Below are positions 8,433 to 16,180 of a DNA stretch of 44,739 nt, piece after piece (within the stretch, counting starts at the first letter, position 1; every line of letters starts with the position of its first letter). Under the pieces are notes generated by a model that made no database searches, was not told the origin of the DNA, and worked only from the letters and a program-made list of their open reading frames with translations. The stretch is from an uncultured Collinsella sp. (lineage in GTDB: Bacteria; Actinomycetota; Coriobacteriia; Coriobacteriales; Coriobacteriaceae): positions 1 to 44,739 of the forward strand of contig CATWID010000012.1 in the NCBI GenBank assembly GCA_958350755.1, given 5' to 3'. Both the position numbers and the translations under genes were made by a program.

Positions 8433-8585
8433 GTGTCGCTCCTTACATACACAGTTGCATACTCGCGAACTCGCACGCAAGGACCGAGGCCGACCGCGTC
8501 GCAACGTCGCACGCCCGGAGCGTAGAGCCGGACGGGACACGCGGACAACACCAAAGCCCATGGCACGTCGATTCGCATGCACGAG

Positions 8586-8638
8586 ATTGTACTCCCCGCA
8601 CACGCCTGATAAAACGCTTTTCTTTAACTAAGTAAAGT
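8586..8638 (-). promoter_or_regulatory. ilvE promoter region with candidate operator
   Basis: On minus, TACAAT (8591-8586) with TTTTAT 17 bp upstream is a plausible promoter. Just upstream lies CTTTAACTAAGTAAAGT (8622-8638 on +). It is related to CTTTAGTTAGGTAAAGT before the amino-acid importer and CTTTAGTCGGGCAAAGT before the class I aminotransferase. Confidence 0.5.
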
Positions 8639-8654
8639 ATTTTCATTCAACCGA

Positions 8655-8693
8655 AGCTAAAGAGGCCCGCCACCGTAAGCAGTGGCGGGCCTC
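8655..8693 (-). terminator. Terminator downstream of the dedA gene
   Basis: A perfect 12-bp stem GAGGCCCGCCAC (8662-8673) / GTGGCGGGCCTC (8682-8693). On the minus strand it is followed by TTTAG. Confidence 0.75.
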
Positions 8694-8721
8694 AACGACA
8701 CAGTTTGTGCGCTGCCTCGAG

Positions 8722-9369
8722 CTATGCGTTCTTTTTGCCCAGTTTAGCCTTAACCAAGCCGACCACGGTCGGAATGATCGACACGGCGACGATGCCGATA
8801 ATCAGCAGCTCAAAGTGCTCCTGCACAAAGGGAATGCCGCCAAAGAAGTAGCCCAGCAGCGTAAAGACCGTCGACCAGGTAATGCCGCCCAGCACGTTAA
8901 AGATAACGAAGTTGCGCCAGTGCATGCCGCCCATGCCGGCGATAAAGGGCACAAAGGTGCGGATAAACGGGAAGAAGCGACCCAGGAAGATGGCCAGGTG
9001 ACCCCACTTGTCCAAGAAGTCCTCGGACTTTTTGATGCGCTCGGGCGTCATGGCCTTCACCTTGCCCGAAGCGATAATCTTTTTGCCAAAGAAATGGCCA
9101 ATCATAAAGTTGCACTGATCGCCCAAGATGGCAGCAGACCATGCGACGGCCAACAGAGCCACGATGTTAAAGCCGCCGTTATGGGCAAAGAAACCCGAGG
9201 CGAACAGCAGCGAATCGCCGGGAAGGAACGGGAAGAATACCACGCCCGTCTCGATGAAGATGATCAGGAACACGCAGCCGTAGGCCATAAGCGGGCCGGC
9301 GGCGATCCAGCTGGCAATCGCGGTGCGCGGGTCTTTGAGCAGCTCGGCGATAAAATTGATGAAACCCAT
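8722..9369 (-). CDS. DedA family membrane protein
   Basis: 215 residues with several hydrophobic segments. Family motifs are visible: FIETGVVFFPFLPGDSLLFASG near the N-terminus, and the conserved FLGRFFPFIRTFVPFIAGMGGM with GRF-PxxR-xxxP in the middle. DedA proteins are inner-membrane proteins of the VTT/undecaprenyl-phosphate or lipid flippase superfamily; the substrate here is not evident. The start is ATG 9369 with GAGG nine bases upstream; the frame extends to 9453 but without a ribosome site. The gene is alone between its own terminator and the divergent cysE. Confidence 0.92.
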   Translation of the reverse strand: MGFINFIAELLKDPRTAIASWIAAGPLMAYGCVFLIIFIETGVVFFPFLPGDSLLFASGFFAHNGGFNIVALLAVAWSAAILGDQCNFMIGHFFGKKIIASGKVKAMTPERIKKSEDFLDKWGHLAIFLGRFFPFIRTFVPFIAGMGGMHWRNFVIFNVLGGITWSTVFTLLGYFFGGIPFVQEHFELLIIGIVAVSIIPTVVGLVKAKLGKKNA

Positions 9370-9545
9370 GAAGTAAAACCTCTCAGTTGTGGGCGCGGAT
9401 ACGTCCAAGTTGACCAGTATACGGTTGCGGCGCCCCCTCGTGCGCAACCCCACAAAAGCATGACCCCATTACCAGCAAGTTTGCATAACTGACACCTGTT
9501 GCGCAATGCCGCCAAGATTGTTCTTCCTAATCCCTAGCGAATCGC

Positions 9546-9551
9546 TATACT
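9546..9551 (+). promoter_or_regulatory. -10 element of cysE promoter
   Basis: TATACT, with a weak TTCCTA 16 bp upstream. The box is flanked by two GAATCGC copies (9539-9545 and 9557-9563), a possible operator. Confidence 0.4.
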
Positions 9552-9592
9552 TTATTGAATCGCATTGCCATGGCGCTAAGGGAGGGCGGCCG

Positions 9593-10297
9593 GTGAGCTT
9601 TATCAATACCATTCGCGAGGACATCAAGACCGTCCAAGCGCAGGATCCCGCCGCGCAAAACGGTCTAGTCATCTTCCTTTCCTATCCTGGCCTGCACGCC
9701 AAGTGGAACCACGTGCCCGAGCACTGGCTCTGGGAGCACGGTCATCGCTCGCTCGCCCGCGTGCTCTCGCAAATCACCCGCCACATCACCGGCGTCGAGA
9801 TTCATCCCGCCGCACAGATCGGCAAGCACTTCTTTATCGACCATGCCATGGGCGTCGTCATCGGCGAGACCACCATCGTGGGCGACAACTGCGTGCTCTA
9901 CCAGGGCGTCACGCTCGGCGGTACCGGCAACGAGACCGGCAAACGCCACCCCACCCTGGGCAACAACGTCACCGTGGGCACAGGCGCCAAGGTGCTCGGC
10001 AACATCCGCATCGGCAACAACGTCAAAATCGGCGGCAACTCGGTTGTCGTCAAGGACGTGCCCGACAACTGCACCGTCGTGGGCGTGCCAGGACGCATCA
10101 TCAAGCGCAACGGCTGCCGTGTGTTCGAGGAGAGTTTCGACGCCAAGCAGCATCGCGAGTACATGCCCGATGACGCCGCCGAGCAGAGTGCCCTCAACCG
10201 CCAGGGCATCACCGAGAATGCCCGCCGCGTCAAAGAACTCGAGCGAGAGGTGGCCGAGCTCAAGGCCCTCGTCGCCAAGCTCATGGACGAACGTTAG
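9593..10297 (+). CDS. cysE: Serine O-acetyltransferase
   Basis: 234 residues. It transfers acetyl from acetyl-CoA to serine, the first step of cysteine synthesis. The N-terminal helical part (INTIREDIKTVQAQDPAA) is followed by a left-handed beta-helix of hexapeptide repeats with HPAAQIGKHFFIDHAMGVVIGET, VLYQGVTLGGTG and GAKVLGNIRIGNN; the two His residues of the active site are present. GTG 9593 is chosen because AAGGGAGG lies seven bases upstream; the frame reaches back to 9506 without support. The C-terminus continues about 45 residues past the usual core as a charged predicted coiled coil (VKELEREVAELKALVAKLM). There is no cysK nearby. Confidence 0.94.
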   Translation: MSFINTIREDIKTVQAQDPAAQNGLVIFLSYPGLHAKWNHVPEHWLWEHGHRSLARVLSQITRHITGVEIHPAAQIGKHFFIDHAMGVVIGETTIVGDNCVLYQGVTLGGTGNETGKRHPTLGNNVTVGTGAKVLGNIRIGNNVKIGGNSVVVKDVPDNCTVVGVPGRIIKRNGCRVFEESFDAKQHREYMPDDAAEQSALNRQGITENARRVKELEREVAELKALVAKLMDER

Positions 10298-10338
10298 GAA
10301 CGCAAGCGGCACAAAACAATATCGGCACCGACGCAAAA

Positions 10339-10378
10339 GGCGCGCCAGGGAATCAATCCCCGGCGCGCCATTCCTTTT
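10339..10378 (+). terminator. Terminator after cysE
   Basis: GGCGCGCC (10339-10346) pairs with GGCGCGCC (10362-10369), with GGGA/TCCC pairing inside, followed by ATTCCTTTTG. Confidence 0.75.
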
Positions 10379-10380
10379 GA

Positions 10381-10410
10381 TGTGACATGCGGGACTGTCC
10401 CTTTGTCACA
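10381..10410. repeat. GGGAC-core palindrome (interspersed repeat family)
   Basis: TGTGACA (10381-10387) and TGTCACA (10404-10410) enclose GGGACTGTCCC. It sits one base before the end of the ABC exporter gene. It shares the GGGAC/GTCCC core with other intergenic palindromes in the window. Confidence 0.7.
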
Positions 10411-12426
10411 TTATGCGAACTGACTCAGATAGAGGTCGGCGTAAGCACCCTCGGCAGCCAGCAGTTCCTTATGCGTGCCTTGCTCGATAATGTTGCCGTG
10501 GTCCATGACCAAGATCAGGTCGGCGTCCACGATCGTCGACAGGCGATGCGCGATCACAAAGCTCGTGCGCCCGCGCATGAGCGCGTCCATGGCGCGGCCG
10601 ATAGCAAGCTCGGTGCGCGTGTCCACACTTGAGGTCGCCTCGTCCAGGATGAGAATCGCCGGGTTGTTGAGCAGCACGCGTGCGATGGTCAGCAGCTGAC
10701 GCTGGCCCTGGCTGATGCTTTCGGCATCGTTGGCTACGCGCGTGTCGTAGCCCTGAGGCATGGTGCGCACAAAGAAGTCGACCTGGGCGGCGCGAGCGGC
10801 CGCAACAATCTCCTCGCGCGTTGCCTCGGGGCAGCCGTAGGCGATGTTCTCGGCAATCGTGCCGTCGAACAGCCAGGCGTCCTGTAGCACCATGCCAAAC
10901 TGCTGTCGCAACTCGCCGCGATCCATGCGGCTCGTATCCACGCCGTCGAGCGTAATACGCCCGCCGTCAATCTCGTAGAAGCGCATGAGCAGGTTGATGA
11001 GCGTCGTCTTGCCTGCGCCCGTGGTTCCCACCACGGCAATCTTCTGGCCCGGCTCGGCGGTAAACGACACGTCGCGCATGAGCGGCTTGTCGGGCGCATA
11101 GCCAAAGCGCACGTGCTCAAAAGCGACGCGGCCCTCAATGCGACCCGGCAGCTTGGCGGCCTCGTCCGGCAGCGGATCGGCCTCCATCTCGGGCTCATCA
11201 AGCAGGTCGAACACGCGCTCCGCACTCGCCAGCGCGCTCTGCAGCGAGTTAAAAGTGAACGACAGCTGCGTCATGGGTTCGGACGCCTCGTAGATAAACT
11301 GGAAGAACGCCTGGAACACGCCGACGGTCATGTGACCGGCGACCAGCATGCTGCAGCCCACGAGCGCAATCACAATCTGCGCCAGGCGACCGATAAAGCG
11401 AACCGCGGGTCCGACGGCGTTAATCATAAAGTCGGCCTTGGTGCTCACGCGCGCCAGCTCGCCCGAGGCCTCGTGCACCTCGGCAGAGCTCTGGTGCTCG
11501 CGGTTGAATGCGCGAATCACCAAACGGCCCGAATAGCCTTCCTCGACCGCGCTCGTGATTTTGGACACCCACTCCTGACGCTCGCCCGTCACATCATGCG
11601 TACGGCGCGAAACCACCTTGGTCACCAGCAGCGACAACGCCGTAAAGAACAAAAAGACTAGCGTAAGCGGCACGCTAAACACGAACATCACGCCCACGGC
11701 GCCCACCACGGTGCCGATCGACACAAGCAGCTGCAGCAATCCGCGCTGCATGCTCTCGGACATCTTGTCCAAGTCGTTGGTCGCACGGCTGACGACCTCA
11801 CCGGGACGATGCGCATCAAAGAAGGCAAGCGGCAGACGGTTGAGCTTTTGTGCGATGCGGTTGCGTAGACGCAGGTTGAGGCGTTCGGCCACGCTCGACA
11901 TCAAAAAGCTCTGGAGCGCATAGAACGAGGCGGCGGCAGTCCAGATCATAAAGTAGACGAAGATGGTCTTGCCGCAGTTCTCCCAGGTGATGTTGAAGGT
12001 GGTTCCGTTGGCAAACGCCACCTGAATGTGGCCCCACAGCTCATCGATCACGCGGGCGCTATATGCCGGCGCGGCGGTGTTAAAGATGACATAGAACACA
12101 ATGCTCGCAAACACGATATAGAAGCGCCAATGGTCGCCGGCAGCCTCGCTCCACAGGCGGCGCACCGTCGCCCAGGTATCACGGGGCGTCTCGTCTTCGT
12201 CTTCGTCATCCACGTCGCGCATGCGCTCTGCCTCGGCGCGGGCACGCTCATCCTCGGCTCGTTCGTTTTCCTCGTAAAGCGCTTGACGACGAGCCTCGCG
12301 CCCGGCCGCCGCCTTGGCGGCGTCATCCAGCTCGGTCGACGCGGCAGCCTGGTCGACCGTTTTATCGGCAGCGTCCGCAGCGGCGGCATCGACAAGGCCG
12401 CCCTGCTTCTTGAGCTCCTCGGTCAT
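10411..12426 (-). CDS. ABC exporter subunit with catalytic ATPase site (heterodimer partner)
   Basis: 671 residues: a charged, Ala/Asp/Glu-rich N-terminal tail (about 1-80), six-helix permease domain, then nucleotide-binding domain. The NBD has Walker A GTTGAGKTT, ABC signature variant SQGQRQ, canonical Walker B LILDEATSSVD and H-loop IAHRLST. Its partner upstream has the opposite pattern, which is what is seen in heterodimeric exporters of the TM287/288 or BmrCD type: this subunit supplies the catalytic Glu and the weak signature motif. Likely function is drug or lipid-like substrate export. ATG 12426 follows the partner's TAG by one base and its GGGAGG ribosome site lies within the end of the partner gene, so translation is coupled. 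GTG 12435 is an alternative but sits directly on the ribosome site. Confidence 0.93.
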   Translation of the reverse strand: MTEELKKQGGLVDAAAADAADKTVDQAAASTELDDAAKAAAGREARRQALYEENERAEDERARAEAERMRDVDDEDEDETPRDTWATVRRLWSEAAGDHWRFYIVFASIVFYVIFNTAAPAYSARVIDELWGHIQVAFANGTTFNITWENCGKTIFVYFMIWTAAASFYALQSFLMSSVAERLNLRLRNRIAQKLNRLPLAFFDAHRPGEVVSRATNDLDKMSESMQRGLLQLLVSIGTVVGAVGVMFVFSVPLTLVFLFFTALSLLVTKVVSRRTHDVTGERQEWVSKITSAVEEGYSGRLVIRAFNREHQSSAEVHEASGELARVSTKADFMINAVGPAVRFIGRLAQIVIALVGCSMLVAGHMTVGVFQAFFQFIYEASEPMTQLSFTFNSLQSALASAERVFDLLDEPEMEADPLPDEAAKLPGRIEGRVAFEHVRFGYAPDKPLMRDVSFTAEPGQKIAVVGTTGAGKTTLINLLMRFYEIDGGRITLDGVDTSRMDRGELRQQFGMVLQDAWLFDGTIAENIAYGCPEATREEIVAAARAAQVDFFVRTMPQGYDTRVANDAESISQGQRQLLTIARVLLNNPAILILDEATSSVDTRTELAIGRAMDALMRGRTSFVIAHRLSTIVDADLILVMDHGNIIEQGTHKELLAAEGAYADLYLSQFA

Positions 12427-12427
12427 G

Positions 12428-14164
12428 CTACTCACCTCCCTTCATCTGCGATTCCGCGATGGCGCGGTACACCTCGCAGGTTTCCATAAGCTCGCCATGC
12501 GTGCCCAGGCCCACGACCTCGCCATCCTTGAGCACGACAATCTGGTCGGCGTGCAGAATCGTCGAGATGCGCTGCGCGATGATGAGCACCGCGGCGTCGC
12601 GCGTCTCGTCCTGCAGCGCATGGCGCAGGGCTGCATCGGTCTTAAAGTCCAGGGCCGAAAAACTATCGTCGAAGATATATAGATCGGCATGCTTCATGAG
12701 CGCACGGGCGATGGCCAGACGTTGGCGCTGGCCGCCCGAAAAGTTCGTACCGCCCTGCACCACCGGGGTATCGAGCCCCTGCGGCTGATCGAGCACAAAG
12801 GTGCTCTGGGCAACCTGCAGCGCATGAAGCATGTCCGCCTCGGTCGCGTCCTCGTTGCCAAAGCGCAGATTGCTTGCCACGGTACCCGAGAACAGCCACG
12901 CCTTCTGCGGCACATAGGCAATGCGCCCGCGAATCTCACCTTGCGAAAGCTCGCGCAGATCGACGCCGTCCAGGCGAATGATGCCCTTGGTGGCATCGTG
13001 GAAGCGCAGTAGAAGCTTTGCCACCGTCGACTTGCCCGAGCCCGTCGAGCCCACGATCGCGGTGGTCTGCCCGCGACGACAGGCAAAGCTCAGGTCGCAC
13101 AGGGTGTCCTCGTCGGCATCGTCAAAGCGAAACGACATGTGATCGAACACGGCGACCGTATCGGCCCCGTCCTTTGAGTCGGACGCGGCCGCATCGAGCG
13201 TACGCTGGCCATCGACGATGCTCGGCTTAATCTCCAGCACCTGCTGTGCGCGGTTCAGACATGCGGCGGCACGCGGAAGCGTCAGCACCACCATCTGCGC
13301 CATCATCACAAAGAACAGGATCAGAAGCGCGTACTCCAGCACCGCCGAGATGCTCGCGATCTGCATGGCGTGGGCGCCCACGCGGTTGCCGCCCACCCAC
13401 AGCACCGCCACCTCGGCAATGTTCATCAAAAAGAAGCTGGAGCTGTCGAGCCCCACAAAAAGGTGGTTGACCTTAATGGCGTTGTCCGCGTACTCGCTAA
13501 ACACCTCGTCCAGGCGCTGCTCCTCGTGGCGCTCTTTATTAAAGGCGCGGATGACGCGAACGCCCACGATGTTCTCGCGCAGCACCACGTTCATGCGGTC
13601 GATAAAGCTCTGCAGGCGCATAAAAATCGGCGCGGCGTTAGCGACCGTAAAGACCGCCGCCACCAGCACGATCGCAACCACGACGCCCAGCAGCGTGCCC
13701 ATGGCGGGATCGATAAACCAGGCGAAGATGATGCCCGCCACGGCCAAAAACGGCACCGGCAGCACCAGTTGAATCGTCTGCAGAATCGCCTGCTGGATCA
13801 CGTTGATGTCGTTGAGCGAACGCGTGATCATCGAGCCCGTGCCAAAGCGCTCAAAGTCGCTGGCAGACAGCTCAAGCGACTTGTCGTAGACGGCGTTGCG
13901 GATATCGGAGGCCACGTTGGCGGCCAGGCGCGCCGAAAGATAGCAGCCCAGCACCGCGCCGCCGCTGGCCATGCCGGTCGCGATAAGCATGTAGAGGCCG
14001 TTGCGCAGGATGTAGTCGACATCGCCCGTGGTGATGCCGGTGTTGACCATGTTCGCCAGCATCGTGGGAACCAACAGCGTACCGACGTTGTCGATTAGCA
14101 GCACCAACAACGTCACCGCGACAAGCCTGCGATACGGCTTCATAAACCTCATTAAGAGTCGCAC
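12428..14164 (-). CDS. ABC exporter subunit with degenerate ATPase site (heterodimer partner)
   Basis: 578 residues: six-helix permease domain, then NBD with Walker A GSTGSGKST and canonical signature FSGGQRQ. Walker B is IFDDSFSALD, with Asp in place of the catalytic Glu, and the H-loop is IIAQRIST, with Gln in place of His. These two changes mark the degenerate-site subunit of heterodimeric exporters. It pairs with the gene immediately downstream. The start is GTG 14164, with GAGG seven bases upstream, inside the last codons of the marR gene (13-bp overlap). ATG 14152, overlapping the marR stop as TAATG, is an alternative. Regulation by the MarR protein encoded first in the operon is likely. 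Confidence 0.93.
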   Translation of the reverse strand: MRLLMRFMKPYRRLVAVTLLVLLIDNVGTLLVPTMLANMVNTGITTGDVDYILRNGLYMLIATGMASGGAVLGCYLSARLAANVASDIRNAVYDKSLELSASDFERFGTGSMITRSLNDINVIQQAILQTIQLVLPVPFLAVAGIIFAWFIDPAMGTLLGVVVAIVLVAAVFTVANAAPIFMRLQSFIDRMNVVLRENIVGVRVIRAFNKERHEEQRLDEVFSEYADNAIKVNHLFVGLDSSSFFLMNIAEVAVLWVGGNRVGAHAMQIASISAVLEYALLILFFVMMAQMVVLTLPRAAACLNRAQQVLEIKPSIVDGQRTLDAAASDSKDGADTVAVFDHMSFRFDDADEDTLCDLSFACRRGQTTAIVGSTGSGKSTVAKLLLRFHDATKGIIRLDGVDLRELSQGEIRGRIAYVPQKAWLFSGTVASNLRFGNEDATEADMLHALQVAQSTFVLDQPQGLDTPVVQGGTNFSGGQRQRLAIARALMKHADLYIFDDSFSALDFKTDAALRHALQDETRDAAVLIIAQRISTILHADQIVVLKDGEVVGLGTHGELMETCEVYRAIAESQMKGGE

Positions 14165-14652
14165 GACTCCCCCTCACCTTGATTCTCGGCCTGGCTCTCG
14201 GCAGCGATATGCTGCTTAAAGGCATCGCACTCATCGCCGAGCACCCGAGAGAATTTGCCGATCAAGCGCATAATCTCGCGCTGCTCACATGGCTCAAGCG
14301 CACCAAAGGCTCGCTGTTCGGCCTTGAGTGCCGGCAACGCATAACGCTCGGCAAACCGCATGCCCGCTTCGGTCAAACGCACAACCTTGTTCTTACGGCT
14401 GCCTTCGGCAAACTCCAACGTTGCGAAGCCCCGCGCCGTCAAGGTTTTAATTGCCGAGTTGATAGTCTGCTTGCTGTAGAACCATTCGCTTGTCAGACGG
14501 CTTACGGCAACACTGCCGCCCGCCGTGCTGGTATCGACGAGCATCCAGTAAGCGCAGTCCGAAAGACCGCAGGCGCGCGAGAACTCCGAATAGATATGGT
14601 CGAGTCCATTGAGCAACCGGTCGAAGTCGACCAGCGTAACCGCACTATTCAT
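14152..14652 (-). CDS. MarR-family transcriptional regulator of the ABC exporter operon
   Basis: 166 residues with a winged-helix: VSRLTSEWFYSKQTINSAIKTLTARGFATLEFAEGSRKNKVVRLTEAG, the MarR recognition helix and wing. MarR proteins act as dimers and usually repress their own operon until a small ligand binds. It is the first gene of marR-ABC-ABC and overlaps the next gene by 13 bp. ATG 14652 is preceded by GGTGGGATAG. The promoter carries two direct copies of a 14-bp sequence that fit an autoregulatory operator. Confidence 0.9.
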   Translation of the reverse strand: MNSAVTLVDFDRLLNGLDHIYSEFSRACGLSDCAYWMLVDTSTAGGSVAVSRLTSEWFYSKQTINSAIKTLTARGFATLEFAEGSRKNKVVRLTEAGMRFAERYALPALKAEQRAFGALEPCEQREIMRLIGKFSRVLGDECDAFKQHIAAESQAENQGEGESCDS

Positions 14653-14670
14653 CTATCCCACCATTCGATT

Positions 14671-14728
14671 GTCCGATTTTTGACCAATTTTATGTCTCTA
14701 GATTAGTCCGAGTTTTGACTATCGTCAA
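14671..14728 (-). promoter_or_regulatory. marR operon promoter with duplicated candidate operator
   Basis: On minus, TTGACG (14728-14723) and TAATCT (14705-14700) are spaced by exactly 17 bp. GTCAAAACTCGGAC (14719-14706) fills the spacer, and GTCAAAAATCGGAC (14684-14671) recurs 35 bp downstream, 13 of 14 bases identical. The placement over the promoter and transcription start suits repression. Confidence 0.7.
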
Positions 14729-14770
14729 CAGGCGCTCCGCAAATGCTTGCACTTTTATGGCCCATCGGCA

Positions 14771-14807
14771 GAAAAAGACCGCCGGCGCGGGGGCGGCGCC
14801 AGCGGTC
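14771..14807 (-). terminator. Terminator after the small unknown gene
   Basis: On minus, GACCGCTGGCGC pairs with GCGCCGGCGGTC (one G-T pair), followed by TTTTTC. Confidence 0.85.
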
Positions 14808-14833
14808 ACGTGAAATTCAGGTTTTATTGCCTG

Positions 14834-15124
14834 TTAGGCAGCGACGGCCTCGTAAACCGTAGCGCCCGCAAAGCTGTCATGCAGGCTCTTGCCGCAGATC
14901 CAAGGCAGCTCAACAACCTCGCAGACCGTATTGACCAACTCGGAGCAGTCAGTAAAGTGGCCCTTATCGTTGATGGCCTCACAATCCTGAACACGCCAGT
15001 ACCCATCGGTATGTGTGATGTAGTACTCGTGGTTGTCAATCGTCACAAAAGCGCGCGTCTTGGAACGCAGCAGCTTCAGAAATCCTTCGAAATCGGTCTC
15101 GACGACATCTCCAGCCTGGAACAT
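14834..15124 (-). CDS. Small protein of unknown function
   Basis: 96 residues, not recognised. ATG 15124 has a strong ribosome site, AGGAGGT, seven bases upstream, and a clean terminator follows, so it is very likely translated. The protein is acidic and soluble-looking, with DFEGFLKLLRSKTRAFVTIDNHEYYITHTDGYWRVQDCEAIN and four Cys scattered in the second half (DC, DC, VC, IC). No signal peptide or membrane segment is seen. A possible promoter on minus is TTTACT-17-TATCAA. The strand and flanking genes (marR operon on one side, nitroreductase divergent on the other) give no functional hint. Confidence 0.75.
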   Translation of the reverse strand: MFQAGDVVETDFEGFLKLLRSKTRAFVTIDNHEYYITHTDGYWRVQDCEAINDKGHFTDCSELVNTVCEVVELPWICGKSLHDSFAGATVYEAVAA

Positions 15125-15419
15125 GATAGTTACCTCCTGGCCCGGCGCCACCACGGCGCATTGATAAACGTTGGTACTTCTTTAGTAAAACCTTTATCAG
15201 AGGTTATGCGTTCGTCATTTAGGCAAGTGGTAAAAAACCGCAGGGTAGACGGGATAAAACGTTTAACCATCCCATTGGTTTGTCACATTCTGAAGGTACT
15301 TTTATGCAAACCTACTTTCCCAATTGGAATCTATCCTTTTGGCCGGGCAATTGACCGTCTATCGTTTGAGCCCGACGGGTATGAACGTGGCATCTGCAAC
15401 GCCACCACAAGGAGACACC

Positions 15420-15941
15420 ATGGAAACCATCGAAGCGCTCATCCACCGCCGCAGCTGCCGCAAATACAGCGATCGTCCCGTCGAGGCCGAAAAGCTTGCA
15501 CGTATTATCGAAGCTGGCCAATATGCACCGAGCGGCATGGGCCGCCAACCGGTGACGTTTGTCGCCGTCACCGACCCCGCGACCGTCAAGCGTCTCTCAC
15601 AGCTCAACGCCCAGGTCATGGTCAGCAACAGCGACCCCTTCTATGGTGCCAAGACCGTTGTGGTGGTGCTGGTTGACCGCAGCGTGCCCACGCATCTGGA
15701 AGACGGCTCGCTCGCCATGGGCAACTTGCTCAACGCCGCCTATGCACTGGGTGTCGATTCGTGCTGGATTCACCGCGCGCATGAGGTCTTTGACTCGCCC
15801 GAGGGCCTGGAGCTACTGGCCAGCTGGGGCCTGCCCGCCGACGGCAGCCTGCGCGGTGTCGGTCACTGCATTCTGGGCTATGCCGAAGACACGCTTCCCG
15901 AGGCAAAGCCGCGCCGCGACAACGTGGTGTACGTGAAGTAA
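15420..15941 (+). CDS. Nitroreductase family protein
   Basis: 173 residues with METIEALIHRRSCRKYSDRPVEAEKLARIIEAGQYAPSGMGRQP, the FMN-binding N-terminus of the nitroreductase fold, and SCWIHRAHEVFDSPEGLELLASWGLP, HCILGYAED in the C-terminal half. These enzymes are FMN-dependent homodimers that reduce nitro groups, quinones or related substrates with NAD(P)H; the physiological substrate is unknown. ATG 15420 has AAGGAG five bases upstream; the frame extends to 15324 without a ribosome site. It is monocistronic, with a hairpin directly after the stop that belongs to a repeated element. Confidence 0.92.
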   Translation: METIEALIHRRSCRKYSDRPVEAEKLARIIEAGQYAPSGMGRQPVTFVAVTDPATVKRLSQLNAQVMVSNSDPFYGAKTVVVVLVDRSVPTHLEDGSLAMGNLLNAAYALGVDSCWIHRAHEVFDSPEGLELLASWGLPADGSLRGVGHCILGYAEDTLPEAKPRRDNVVYVK

Positions 15942-15946
15942 TTAGT

Positions 15947-16090
15947 TCCGCCGTTCTAACGAACGGCGGACCCGCTGACGCTGCGCGGGCCGCATTCACG
16001 TCAATCTGACGTTCAATTTTGAGGGCGCGACCAGAAGGTCAGCGCCCTCTCATTTCACGTCACCTTGGCGCAAATGCGGCTCGCTCGCTG
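15947..16090. repeat. Structured ~145-bp intergenic element, copy A
   Basis: Three parts are conserved with copy B at 26990-27140. First, a hairpin TCCGCCGTTC/GAACGGCGGA (15947-15970). Then GACGCTGCGC..., a TGACGTTCAA stretch, and a hairpin at 16021-16049 with stem GAGGGCGC/GCGCCCTC around GACC-AGAA-GGTC. Finally TTTCACGTCACCTT and CTCGCTCGCT. Both copies lie in convergent gaps right after a + strand gene. The stems are preserved although their bases differ between copies. Confidence 0.75.
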
Positions 16091-16180
16091 TTGGCGACTG
16101 ACATCAGGTGCGCCACTGTTGACATTCGACACTTGGGCAGCTAAAAGGCCCCGTCCCAAATTTGCTGCTCCGCTCGCAAC

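Noticed and set aside
8433..8590. T-box or BCAA leader peptide before ilvE
   Set aside because: No T-box sequence, no specifier-loop geometry, and no run of Leu/Ile/Val codons in a short frame with a terminator.
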